Shown here in pieces: positions 1 to 7,385 of a DNA stretch of 8,359 bases. This DNA comes from Clostridiaceae bacterium (GTDB lineage: Bacteria > Bacillota > Clostridia > Oscillospirales > Acutalibacteraceae). How positions within the stretch are numbered: position 1 is the first letter of the stretch; each line of letters opens with the position of its first letter. The DNA is taken from NCBI GenBank assembly GCA_904501685.1, contig CAJGBX010000058.1, positions 1 through 8,359 of the forward strand, read 5' to 3'. Below the pieces are notes generated by a model. It worked only from the letters and a program-made list of their open reading frames with translations. It ran no database searches and was not told the origin of the DNA. The position numbers and the translations under genes are program-made.

Positions 1-952
1 ATGCCGTTTCAAGTCCGACAACACCCATTGCGCTTTTTTCTAAGCCCTTTGCCTTTTCCTCGGCACTATGCGGTGCATGGTCGGTAGCTATCATATCAAT
101 CGTACCGTCCTTCAAGCCTTCGATAAGTGCCAATCTGTCCTCACGGCTTCTTAAAGGCGGATTCATTTTAAAACGACCGTCTTCCTGCAAATTACTGTCA
201 TCTAAAACAAGATAGTGCGGACCGGTTTCACAGGTGACATCCACACCCTCGGCCTTAGCTTTTCTTATAAGCTCGACACTTTCCTTAGTCGAAATATGGC
301 AAACGTGGTATTTACAGCCAGTTTCCTTTGCCAACCTCAAGTCCCTTGCAATAGGTCCCCATTCACTTTCGCTCGATATACCTCGGTGACCGTTTGCTTT
401 AGCATACTCACCGTCGTGAATATAACCACCGTGTAACAACGAATTATCCTCGCAATGTGCGGCAATTATCATACCAAGCTCTTTTGCCTTTAGCATTGCG
501 GCACGCATCATTTCCTCACTCTGCACACCCTTGCCGTCATCCGAAAAAGCGATACAATAGGGTGCTAAAGCCTTCATATCAATCAACTGTTCACCGCGTT
601 CGGCAACAGTAATCGACGCATAAGGATGCACGCGGATGTTAGCGTCACGCTCAATGATTTCTATCTGCTTTTTCATATTTTCGACACTGTCAGGCACAGG
701 GTTAAGGTTCGGCATTGAGCAAACATCACTGTAGCCTCCCCTCATGGCTGCGGCCGTTCCCGATTTAATTGTCTCTTTATAAAAAAATCCCGGCTCTCGA
801 AGATGTACGTGCACATCACAAAAAGCCGGAAATAATATACAATCAAAAAAGGAAATAGAGGCACCGCCACCGACAACCGTCAAGCTGAAATCGTCGGCTT
901 TTGAGAGCTTACCTGTTCTCATGTCATAGCAGTTTTTAAACTTAATTTCCAT
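1..952 (-). CDS. pyrC: Dihydroorotase, type I (partial, 3' end beyond window)
   Basis: Catalyses the reversible cyclisation of N-carbamoyl-L-aspartate to dihydroorotate, the third step of de novo pyrimidine synthesis, in the cytoplasm. I translated it by hand; 317 codons are open to the left edge with no stop. The metal-site motifs of class I dihydroorotases are present in order: HVHLREPG (His48, His50), FSDDG (about 137-140, the position of the metal-binding Asp), AAHCED (His166), CHIST (His219) and TDHAPH (Asp291, the catalytic Asp position). The substrate-binding stretch around MPNLNPV (80-86) is also present. The start at 952 is supported by AGGAG five bases upstream. The N-terminal composite domain before HVH is about ten residues shorter than in Bacillus-type PyrC. 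The gene has its own promoter and a structured leader. The family call is secure; the missing C-terminus was not seen. Confidence 0.95.
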   Translation of the reverse strand, partial: MEIKFKNCYDMRTGKLSKADDFSLTVVGGGASISFFDCILFPAFCDVHVHLREPGFFYKETIKSGTAAAMRGGYSDVCSMPNLNPVPDSVENMKKQIEIIERDANIRVHPYASITVAERGEQLIDMKALAPYCIAFSDDGKGVQSEEMMRAAMLKAKELGMIIAAHCEDNSLLHGGYIHDGEYAKANGHRGISSESEWGPIARDLRLAKETGCKYHVCHISTKESVELIRKAKAEGVDVTCETGPHYLVLDDSNLQEDGRFKMNPPLRSREDRLALIEGLKDGTIDMIATDHAPHSAEEKAKGLEKSAMGVVGLETA

Positions 953-962
953 TATAACTCCT

Positions 963-994
963 AAATAAAAGCCTCACCACTTACGGCAAGGCTT
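963..994 (-). terminator. Rho-independent terminator hairpin in the pyrC leader (likely attenuator)
   Basis: On the minus strand AAGCCTTGCC, a 6-base loop and GGTGAGGCTT form a 10-bp stem with two G-U pairs (969-978 against 985-994), followed by TTTTATTT. It lies between the promoter and pyrC and ends only a few bases before the AGGAG ribosome binding site. It therefore cannot serve an upstream gene alone and is best read as an attenuator. The hairpin is seen directly; regulation is inferred. Confidence 0.7.
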
Positions 995-1029
995 GAAAAA
1001 TCACGTCCTAAAAATAGGTTAAATTTCAA

Positions 1030-1061
1030 AAATCTTACCGAGCCTGAGGCCTCAAAGATTT
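1030..1061 (-). promoter_or_regulatory. Structured 5' leader element, possible PyrR-type binding loop
   Basis: The RNA starting close to the predicted transcript start can fold into an outer stem AAAUCUU/AAGAUUU (1055-1061 with 1030-1036, perfect 7 bp). It encloses an upper stem GAG-CC/GG-CUC with a bulged G and a UCA loop, and an asymmetric purine-rich internal loop. The segment AGGCUCGGUAAG resembles the 3' half of PyrR binding loops, but the conserved hexaloop region of the classic consensus is not matched. Its AGGCU (1041-1045) could pair with AGCCU of the terminator stem (989-993), a possible but short alternative pairing. No pyrR is visible in the window. Confidence 0.4.
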
Positions 1062-1070
1062 ATTTTAATT

Positions 1071-1099
1071 ATGATACCATAACACATCATTTTTGTCAA
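1071..1099 (-). promoter_or_regulatory. Sigma-A promoter for pyrC
   Basis: A perfect -35 TTGACA (1094-1099), a 17-base spacer, and -10 TATCAT (1071-1076) preceded by TGG, which gives an extended -10 (TGnTATCAT). The start of transcription would be near 1064, giving a leader of about 110 nt before the pyrC ATG. This is the strongest promoter-like sequence in the window. Confidence 0.8.
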
Positions 1100-1120
1100 G
1101 CATTTTTACAACAAAAAGCA

Positions 1121-2077
1121 TCATTTTTTTGACCGATTTCGATACAAAATATCACCGATAAAAACCCTAAAGCCTTTTGGTGCACTTTTATAATAACAAC
1201 GGTATTTAAGCACCGATAATGCACACTTGACAAATGCACCCGGACCTCCGTTTTCCAAATAAGCTATTCGTTTATTTTCAAATACCATTTGATTTTTAAT
1301 CTTACGCTCCAATTTTTTATCATCGGCAATATTTAAAATATATTTATGCCCTAAAACAGAATACCTTAAGGCGTTTATCCGTTTATCTAAAGCAGTCTTT
1401 CCATATTTACGTTCACCAAATGAGGTGTTCTCACCGTGACAGCGGTAGCTCATCAAAACCTTATTCAGTACGGCGCACCTACCAGTCAGTGACGCAATAA
1501 AGGTTATCAGCCAATCGTGAGACAGCAAGCCCTTCAATTCAATCGGTTCAATATATTGCAGCAGCTCACGCTTAAACCCTACCGAGCAGCCTCTGATAAA
1601 CGACCTGCCGATAAACTCTCTCGGTGAAAACGCTTCAATACTGCCGTCGTTTTTTGAAAACAGTACCCCGATATTCCCGGGGTTTTCAATAGGCTTACCC
1701 TCTCCGTCAATAAGGTCACAGCAACAACAAAGCGCCTTAATTTCCGGCTTTCCATTTAAAACCGCCGTCATTTCGGCTATCTTTTCTTTGTGCCAAACAT
1801 CATCCTGGTCACAAAAGAATATTATATCACCTTTTGCAATCTTGATGCCCTCCAAAAAATTTTTACAATACCCCTTATTTTCAGCGTTTTCAATAAAAGT
1901 CCAACCGTTGCAGTTATTTTCCTTAATGAAACTCTTTACGATTTCAACCGTACTATCTGTCGAGCCGTCGTCAAAAATCAAAACCTCGTCAGCAGGTTTT
2001 GACTGTAAAACCAAAGAACGAAGCTGAGCTTCAATAAATTTTTCACCGTTATAGGCTGCAACAACTACTGAAATCAT
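1121..2077 (-). CDS. Family 2 glycosyltransferase, rhamnosyltransferase-like
   Basis: A 318-residue GT-A fold inverting glycosyltransferase, probably transferring a nucleotide-activated sugar to a surface polysaccharide on the inner face of the membrane. The N-terminus MISVVVAAYNG, the nucleotide-binding FDDGS (35-39) and the metal-binding CDQDDVW (89-95) are all intact. SHDW (186-189) and YRCHGENTS (211-219) follow the pattern common in rhamnosyltransferase-type members (HDW, YR.H..N). There is no membrane helix. Residues 117-120 are four consecutive cysteines. The start is preceded by AAGGGG. It is the third gene after rmlA and the 2102-3136 transferase, 24 bases downstream of the latter. 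Donor and acceptor cannot be read from the sequence; rhamnose is inferred from rmlA and the motif style. Confidence 0.88.
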   Translation of the reverse strand: MISVVVAAYNGEKFIEAQLRSLVLQSKPADEVLIFDDGSTDSTVEIVKSFIKENNCNGWTFIENAENKGYCKNFLEGIKIAKGDIIFFCDQDDVWHKEKIAEMTAVLNGKPEIKALCCCCDLIDGEGKPIENPGNIGVLFSKNDGSIEAFSPREFIGRSFIRGCSVGFKRELLQYIEPIELKGLLSHDWLITFIASLTGRCAVLNKVLMSYRCHGENTSFGERKYGKTALDKRINALRYSVLGHKYILNIADDKKLERKIKNQMVFENKRIAYLENGGPGAFVKCALSVLKYRCYYKSAPKGFRVFIGDILYRNRSKK

Positions 2078-2101
2078 ACCCCGTTCCCCTTACAATTTTG
2101 T

Positions 2102-3135
2102 TTATTTGATTTTAGCAAAAAGCACCGAAAATTTAGTTTTCATTAAATAAATCAATCGGCAATATCGCTTATGCCAACAAATACACTTTCGTTTTGCAAT
2201 AAACACCGTCAGCTTATCACTAAGACCAATACCATTTGCGGTATTGGCAAAATCCTTAAAATCCTTTGCCGTAACTTCTGTTTTTATAAGTGCATTACGG
2301 AAAGCTTTAGTCATTTCTTTATCGTCAAATGAGTTTGCCAACGCCGAATACACATTTTTAATATAATAAAGGTCACAGAATCCTTTTACCCTGCTGTCAG
2401 CCTTAAGGCAAAAATTCTTCAGCTCTAAGGCGCGCTTTTTAAGGTCACCCAGCTTACGTGGATTATACGACCTTGTAATACTGCCAGAAGGTCTTTGCAT
2501 ATAGTGATAGAAACATCTGTCAAGCACAGTGACCCTACAGGAAATATTCAAAAACGAGAGTACAAATGCCGTATCCTCAAACAGCTCACCCAACGGAAAT
2601 TTCAGGCTGTTTTCAGCCAAAACCGAACGTCGGTAAAGCTTATTCCAACCGGCATCCAAAATGAATTTTGACTTTAAGCCAACAAGCCCCTCAAACAAAT
2701 CCTCACGTGTGCGGTATTTAGCTTCAGGCTCCGACACCTTAACGGTGCTTATGCCACCGTTTTTCGTGACAGTATCGTGATAATACCCGGCAATACACAA
2801 ATCACTGCCGTCAACCTCAATTGCGTTAAGCATTACCTCATAGCAATCAAGGTCAGCCGTATCATCAGCATCAAAAAAGGCAATATAATCACCTTTAGCA
2901 TAGCTCAAACCGACATTTCGTGCGTTAGCAAGCCCGCCGTTTTCGATATTTACCACCCGTACTCTTGAGTCACCGGCGGCTAACTGTGATGCGACGGCAG
3001 GCGTTAAATCACACGAGCCGTCGTCCACAATAATCAATTCCAAATCCTTTAGCGTTTGGTCTAAAACCGACCTTGCGGCAGCCTCTAAATACCTTTCGGC
3101 GTTATAGGCACAAAGGATTACACTTATTTTAGGCA

Positions 3136-3136
<1 letters not shown>
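2102..3136 (-). CDS. Family 2 glycosyltransferase
   Basis: A 344-residue GT-A glycosyltransferase for surface or capsular polysaccharide. The N-terminal domain shows the usual order: PKISVILCAYNAERYL (2-17), the nucleotide-binding VDDGS (37-41), GGLANARNVG (67-76) before the sugar-donor loop, and the DXD-type motif FFDADD (87-92). The C-terminal roughly 120 residues are basic (for example KRKCICWHKRY) and may sit against the membrane, but there is no clear transmembrane helix. Its ATG overlaps the rmlA stop by one base (TAATG) and there is no good ribosome binding site of its own, so it is probably translated by coupling to rmlA. It is distinct in sequence from the downstream transferase apart from the fold motifs. 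The sugar transferred is unknown. Confidence 0.88.
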
Positions 3137-4014
<878 letters not shown>

Positions 4015-4030
4015 AGTTTGACCTCCATCA

Positions 4031-4045
4031 GCTATAAATATAGCA
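4031..4045 (-). promoter_or_regulatory. Possible extended -10 promoter and palindrome before rmlA
   Basis: On the minus strand TGCTATATT fits an extended -10 (TGnTATATT, 4037-4045), but no acceptable -35 lies 17 bases upstream. The same bases form a perfect palindrome GCTATA-AA-TATAGC (4031-4044). There is no clear terminator between the upstream cyclophilin gene and rmlA, so rmlA could be read from either source. Confidence 0.3.
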
Positions 4046-4063
4046 GAGACTTAAATTAAAATA

Positions 4064-5083
4064 TTACGGAATTACAACACCCTCAGGTGCCTTATTTTCA
4101 ACCGGATCTGCTCCGGCTAAAATCTCGTCGGTAACCGTTGTTAAATATGCTTTATTAATGGTAACATCAGTCAACGGCTTATCATTTTCCGGATTAACCT
4201 GTACTCCTGCAATAGCATCAAGCACACTGATACCCTTAAACACCTGACCGAAAACTGAATGTCCGCCGAAGCCACCCTTGAATGCGCCGTCAAGGTTTAT
4301 ATTGCCGCCGCAATTCCTATAAATTTCCCAAGCCTCATCCGAAACCAAATCACTCAAAATCATACCTTTTACCGTTACGATATACTGGTCGATTACAGCT
4401 TTAACATAGGCCTCTGCATCAGCATATTCAGGAAACTGAGCCTTATTATTTTCGTATTGTGCTCTCAAATCATCGCCGTTTGCCGCCTCAAGCTGATTAT
4501 AAATCGTGCTGTAATTATTAAAGTAGAGTTTGGAAACCGGCTGGGAATTTTGGTTGATAAAGAACTGACTTCCGTTGGTGTTAAGTCCCGCATTTGCCAT
4601 TGAAAGCGAGCCTCTGATATTCAGAAGATTGGCATTAAATTCGTCCTGGAATTCACCGCCCCAGACCGATTCGCCTCCGGAACCGTTCCCCTTAGGGTCA
4701 CCGCCCTGGATCACAAAGTCCTTGACAACTCTATGGAAGGTGATACCGTTATAATATCCTGCCGATACCAACCCCTTAAAGTTTGCAACGGTAATCGGTG
4801 CACTTTCAGGGAAAAGACGGATATACATATTACCCATACTTGTTTCTAAAACAGCTATTTCATCACCGACCTTCGGCAATTCAAGCTGAAAGCCTACCGG
4901 GTCATCAGTTCTTGAACCGTTTTGGCCGACTGCAACAAATTCAGGCTTCAGAGGAGGATTCTCAGGCAATTTTCCCATAGTTGTATTTTGAGCGCCGGAA
5001 GCATCCTTATCACTGTCACCACCGCAGGCAGTAAGACCGAAAATTAAGCAAAAACACATTAATAAAGCTAATATTTTTTTCAT
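4064..5083 (-). CDS. Cyclophilin-type peptidyl-prolyl isomerase, lipoprotein
   Basis: Catalyses cis-trans isomerisation of proline peptide bonds, here on the outer face of the membrane, probably helping exported proteins fold. With the start at 5083 it has 339 residues: a lipoprotein signal peptide MKKILALLMC...GLTAC with lipidated Cys20, a Gly/Ser/Asp-rich linker, then a cyclophilin domain from about 75. Catalytic-site motifs are FHRV (116-119), QGGDP (126-130), MANAGLNTNGSQFF (162-175) and HSVFGQVFKG (275-284). Residues about 178-270 are an insertion between the two last motifs, much longer than in ordinary cyclophilins and rich in charged and Tyr residues. An in-frame ATG 16 codons upstream exists, but AGAGG seven bases before 5083 and the clean signal peptide favour the shorter form. 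It lies 16 bases after the cytoplasmic cyclophilin gene, so the two are probably cotranscribed. Confidence 0.9.
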   Translation of the reverse strand: MKKILALLMCFCLIFGLTACGGDSDKDASGAQNTTMGKLPENPPLKPEFVAVGQNGSRTDDPVGFQLELPKVGDEIAVLETSMGNMYIRLFPESAPITVANFKGLVSAGYYNGITFHRVVKDFVIQGGDPKGNGSGGESVWGGEFQDEFNANLLNIRGSLSMANAGLNTNGSQFFINQNSQPVSKLYFNNYSTIYNQLEAANGDDLRAQYENNKAQFPEYADAEAYVKAVIDQYIVTVKGMILSDLVSDEAWEIYRNCGGNINLDGAFKGGFGGHSVFGQVFKGISVLDAIAGVQVNPENDKPLTDVTINKAYLTTVTDEILAGADPVENKAPEGVVIP

Positions 5084-5099
5084 AAAAGCACCTCTAAAA

Positions 5100-5693
5100 T
5101 TATAAAATTTCAATTGAAATAATCTTAACATCCTCTAAGGGCTTGTCTGCACCATTGGTTTTGACCGAGGCTATTTTTTCAACAACCTCTATACCCTCAA
5201 ACACCTGACCGAAAACAGAATGTCTGAAATCAAGCCAAGGTGTACCGCCAACCTCACTGTAAGCTTTAACGGTGTTTTCGGGAAAGCCTTGGTCGGTCAA
5301 GCCACGCATCTGTTCAAGCATACCCTCGGGCACCTGGGAGGCTTCAACGATAAAGAACTGACTTCCGTTAGTATTGGGTCCTGCGTTTGCCATTGACAAA
5401 GCACCGCGTATGTTATGAAGCTCGGGATGAAATTCATCAGCAAACTTTTCGCCGTAAATACTTTCACCGCCGCAGCCGGTACCGGTTGGGTCACCGCCCT
5501 GAATCATAAAATCTTTAATAACGCGGTGGAAAATAAGACCGTCATAATAACCGTTTTTTGAGTGAGTTACAAAATTTTCCACAGTGCGAGGAACCTTGTC
5601 ACCAAAAAGACGGATTGAAATATCACCCAAGGTTGTATGCATTATTGCTGTCTGCTCGCCGTTTTGCGGCTTATCTAACTGATTAAAACTCAT
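5100..5693 (-). CDS. ppiB: Cyclophilin-type peptidyl-prolyl cis-trans isomerase, cytoplasmic
   Basis: A single-domain prolyl isomerase of 197 residues with no signal peptide, so it should act in the cytoplasm. Active-site motifs are FHRVI (55-59, with the catalytic Arg57), QGGDP (65-69), MANAGPNTNGSQFF (101-114) and HSVFGQVFEG (158-167). Residues about 117-157 form a modest insertion (EGMLEQMRGL and following) near the position where the lipoprotein paralogue has a longer one. An ATG nine codons upstream at 5720 is possible, but AAAGGA about nine bases before 5693 and the promoter start near 5743 favour 5693. It is followed 16 bases later by the lipoprotein cyclophilin, an apparent tandem duplication with different cell locations. 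Confidence 0.92.
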   Translation of the reverse strand: MSFNQLDKPQNGEQTAIMHTTLGDISIRLFGDKVPRTVENFVTHSKNGYYDGLIFHRVIKDFMIQGGDPTGTGCGGESIYGEKFADEFHPELHNIRGALSMANAGPNTNGSQFFIVEASQVPEGMLEQMRGLTDQGFPENTVKAYSEVGGTPWLDFRHSVFGQVFEGIEVVEKIASVKTNGADKPLEDVKIISIEIL

Positions 5694-5749
5694 AAAATAA
5701 AATCCTTTCACAAAGCCCATAACGAGCCTATTTTATCTTTACATTTACC

Positions 5750-5778
5750 ATTGTACTAAATTTTACGGCATTTTACAA
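5750..5778 (-). promoter_or_regulatory. Sigma-A promoter for the cyclophilin pair
   Basis: -10 TACAAT (5750-5755), a 17-base spacer and -35 TTGTAA (5773-5778) on the minus strand. The transcript would start near 5743, about 50 bases before the chosen ppiB start. The -35 falls inside the inverted repeat at 5772-5793. Confidence 0.6.
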
Positions 5779-5793
5779 TAACAAAATTGTAAA
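5772..5793. promoter_or_regulatory. Inverted repeat over the ppiB -35, possible operator
   Basis: TTTACAAT, six bases, ATTGTAAA: perfect 8-bp arms in an AT-rich spacer. The left arm covers the -35 hexamer, so a bound repressor would block polymerase. It matches none of the common Firmicute operators I compared by eye (Fur, PerR, Rex, CIRCE, CodY, LexA). Chance palindromes are more common in AT-rich DNA, so this is only a candidate. Confidence 0.35.
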
Positions 5794-5825
5794 TATTTAT
5801 TCTCCCACAGTAAAACACCGGTTTT

Positions 5826-5863
5826 ATAGCAAAACAAAACGGTTGGTTTTTACACCAACCGTT
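5826..5863 (-). terminator. Intrinsic terminator after the 305-residue gene
   Basis: AACGGTTGG (5838-5846) and CCAACCGTT (5855-5863) form a perfect 9-bp stem with an 8-base loop. On the minus strand the stem is followed by TTGTTTTG, a U-rich tail, so it ends transcription of the membrane protein unit about 70 bases after its last stop. On the plus strand it is followed by CCACTTTTT, but there is no plus-strand gene to terminate. Confidence 0.75.
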
Positions 5864-5934
5864 CCACTTTTTCATTTATCTGATTTGTCAACACAACAAA
5901 GCCGTGCGTTTTTCTCTTATTTTATAATTGTCAA

Positions 5935-6852
5935 TCAATATTTATTTGCCTGAACCGTTATTGAAAACGGTTCGGTTTTACCGCCGGTTGTAGTTGATGT
6001 TCCCTCAAAATAATATACAGGCTGAACAAAAAGATTATCCTCATGTCTTTCCTGTCCCCAATATTGTACGGTTACTTTTTCAAATTTCAAATTGGAAGAC
6101 GGATTTTCCACATCTATATATGCTTTTCCTTCTTTAAAGCGTTCAATAGCCTCTTGAACCGATATCAGTTTAACTGTTTTATTGCCGGCGTACTCTCTTA
6201 AGTTATAAGTAACAGAAGTAACTTCCCCATTGCCGTTAACTTCAACCATTATACGAGCATTACCGTATGTATTGTCCACCAAAAAGTTTATACCAACCGC
6301 TGTGATTTTACTGCCTTCAGACAGGCTATACAATTCCGTTTTATTATAGGATATTTCTTTACCTAGTCTTTTACTGTACAAACCCTGCTCTTGCAGATAT
6401 TTTTTAGCTATATTATAACATTCCTTGTCACTTAACGGCATTTCAAAATTTGTACTTCCCACCCCGGTTGTATACGAAAAACTTCCGTATTTATCGATTA
6501 TAAGCCATTTCTCTTTATCCGGCCCGTCAGCTGAATACGAACGCCGGCCGTCATTCCATAGAGAATAATCATCAATATTAAAGCCAAACTGAGATACTAT
6601 TTTATAATCGGTAAGTATGGGATTATATAAAACAGAATATTTTGTGTTTTTAGGAAGTTGCGAATTCAATTCATCAACATTGTACTCGAGATTCGTGTCA
6701 GAAGTAACGGTTGCACCGGGCATTTGAGAAAATTCAATTTCTTGTCCAAAATACTCTTCAACATTATCATCACCGTAAAAGAAAAACAGTAATGCACCCA
6801 CCAATGACAATACAATTATAGCAATAATTAAAACAATAAGCTTCTTTTTCAT
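5935..6852 (-). CDS. Membrane-anchored extracytoplasmic protein, YycI/PepSY-like pattern
   Basis: I do not recognise the family with certainty. The 305-residue protein has a short basic start (MKKK), one strongly hydrophobic segment (5-26) with no cleavage or lipobox signal, then an acidic, Tyr- and Asn-rich domain that should lie outside the cell. Two stretches, LSDKECYNIAKKYLQEQGL (140-158) and SVQEAIERFKEG (231-242) followed by a VTVQYW...LFVQPVYYFEG strand pattern (260-284), resemble the helix-plus-sheet units of PepSY-type and YycI regulatory domains. That likeness is by eye only. AGGAG lies nine bases before the ATG. It is the last gene before the terminator at 5838-5863 and lies 67 bases after the three-helix protein gene, with a palindromic repeat between them. 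No function is assigned. Confidence 0.75.
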   Translation of the reverse strand: MKKKLIVLIIAIIVLSLVGALLFFFYGDDNVEEYFGQEIEFSQMPGATVTSDTNLEYNVDELNSQLPKNTKYSVLYNPILTDYKIVSQFGFNIDDYSLWNDGRRSYSADGPDKEKWLIIDKYGSFSYTTGVGSTNFEMPLSDKECYNIAKKYLQEQGLYSKRLGKEISYNKTELYSLSEGSKITAVGINFLVDNTYGNARIMVEVNGNGEVTSVTYNLREYAGNKTVKLISVQEAIERFKEGKAYIDVENPSSNLKFEKVTVQYWGQERHEDNLFVQPVYYFEGTSTTTGGKTEPFSITVQANKY

Positions 6853-6892
6853 AAACGCTATCTCCTAAAATTAATACGCCTCAAACATCCAT

Positions 6893-6918
6893 AACACAAG
6901 GGAATCGTCACCTGTGTT
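6893..6918. repeat. REP-like palindrome, single unit
   Basis: AACACAAGG (6893-6901) and CCTGTGTT (6911-6918) form an imperfect inverted repeat with one bulged A and a short loop containing AATCGTC. The same arms recur in the larger element at 7271-7363 (AACACAAGG at 7274-7282, CCCCTGTGTT at 7307-7316), which marks them as members of one repeat family. It abuts the stop codon of the three-helix gene. It lacks a following T run on either strand, so it is not a standard terminator. Confidence 0.5.
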
Positions 6919-6919
6919 C

Positions 6920-7228
6920 TTAACTAAAAAACCAATTTACTAAATAAACAATTATTCCAAGAAAATATGAACTGAAAAATAAATATCCTAAACGGTTTTT
7001 ATTTTTTACAGCTGAAAACAAACAGATAATATAATTAATAACAATCAAAAGTGATATAATCAACAAAATTATACCTATAGGAACAAATAATAATCCGTCT
7101 TCATTTTTCACGTTCCATCCTTTTGTAGAATTAGTTGCTAACATAAACCCTAAATATAATACCGGAATCAAAAAATACCCCGATATCAAGCCAAACACAC
7201 ATTTAACTAATCGGATAACCTTATTCAT
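6920..7228 (-). CDS. Small three-helix membrane protein, unknown function
   Basis: Not recognised. The 102-residue protein has three likely transmembrane helices (about 10-31, 47-72 and 80-100), a polar loop TNSTKGWNVKNEDG (32-45) between the first two, and a short basic loop KNKNR (75-79) between the last two. There is no signal for cleavage and no catalytic motif. AGAGG lies six bases before the ATG, which supports the start. It sits between two repeat elements, 157 bases after the four-helix protein gene and 67 bases before the anchored 305-residue gene. It shows no clear similarity to the neighbouring four-helix pair. Confidence 0.7.
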   Translation of the reverse strand: MNKVIRLVKCVFGLISGYFLIPVLYLGFMLATNSTKGWNVKNEDGLLFVPIGIILLIISLLIVINYIICLFSAVKNKNRLGYLFFSSYFLGIIVYLVNWFFS

Positions 7229-7270
7229 AGCAACCTCTCATTGCATTAAATATACTTTTTAAATATTAGG

Positions 7271-7363
7271 TAGAACACAAGGAGACGGTTCTATGTGTCC
7301 TTGCATCCCCTGTGTTTTAGTGTTTATGATTTATCAAGACGCAGAACCGTCCCCTTGGCTCTA
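7271..7363. repeat. Paired REP-like (BIME-like) inverted repeat element
   Basis: Two head-to-head copies of one motif. On the plus strand the left copy has AAGGAGACGGTTCT (7279-7292); on the minus strand the right copy has AAGGGGACGGTTCT (7343-7356), 13 of 14 identical. The similarity continues outward through TAGA (7271-7274 and 7360-7363) and inward through TGTC/CGTC and TTG. Each copy can form its own small hairpin (AGAAC...GTTCT on the left), and the two together a long one. The inner part holds CCCCTGTGTT (7307-7316), shared with the repeat at 6893-6918. I recall GGGGACGGTTC-type palindromes as dispersed repeats in Firmicutes, sometimes discussed with REP-associated Y1 transposases; no transposase is present here. 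The rest of the 7229-7385 spacer holds no gene. Confidence 0.6.
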
Positions 7364-7385
7364 GGTTTTCAAATTCAAATTGCTA

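Noticed and set aside
215..436. Plus-strand open frame of 73 codons
   Set aside because: It lies wholly inside pyrC on the opposite strand, has no family motif, and pyrC is certain from its metal-site motifs.
1101..1120. GC-TTTTT / AAAAA-TGC hairpin after the last glycosyltransferase
   Set aside because: The stem is almost all A-T with a bulge and has no U tract, so I do not call it a terminator.
4259..4603. Plus-strand open frame of 114 codons
   Set aside because: It is the antisense shadow of the lipoprotein cyclophilin insertion region and shows no ribosome binding site or recognisable domain.
5084..5131. Longer start for the lipoprotein cyclophilin
   Set aside because: It would bury the lipoprotein signal peptide 16 residues inside the protein and overlap ppiB; the ATG at 5083 has AGAGG and a clean lipobox.
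5694..5720. Longer ppiB start giving nine extra residues
   Set aside because: No good ribosome binding site precedes the 5720 ATG, while AAAGGA precedes the ATG at 5693, and cyclophilin homology begins after it.
5811..5826. TAAAAC-ACCG-GTTTTA hairpin
   Set aside because: The 6-bp stem is AT-rich with no T run and lies beside a much better terminator, so it is probably chance.
6853..7385. CRISPR array suspected from repeated ACACAAGG motifs
   Set aside because: The repeats are palindromic, inverted, unevenly spaced and few, with no regular spacers and no cas genes.
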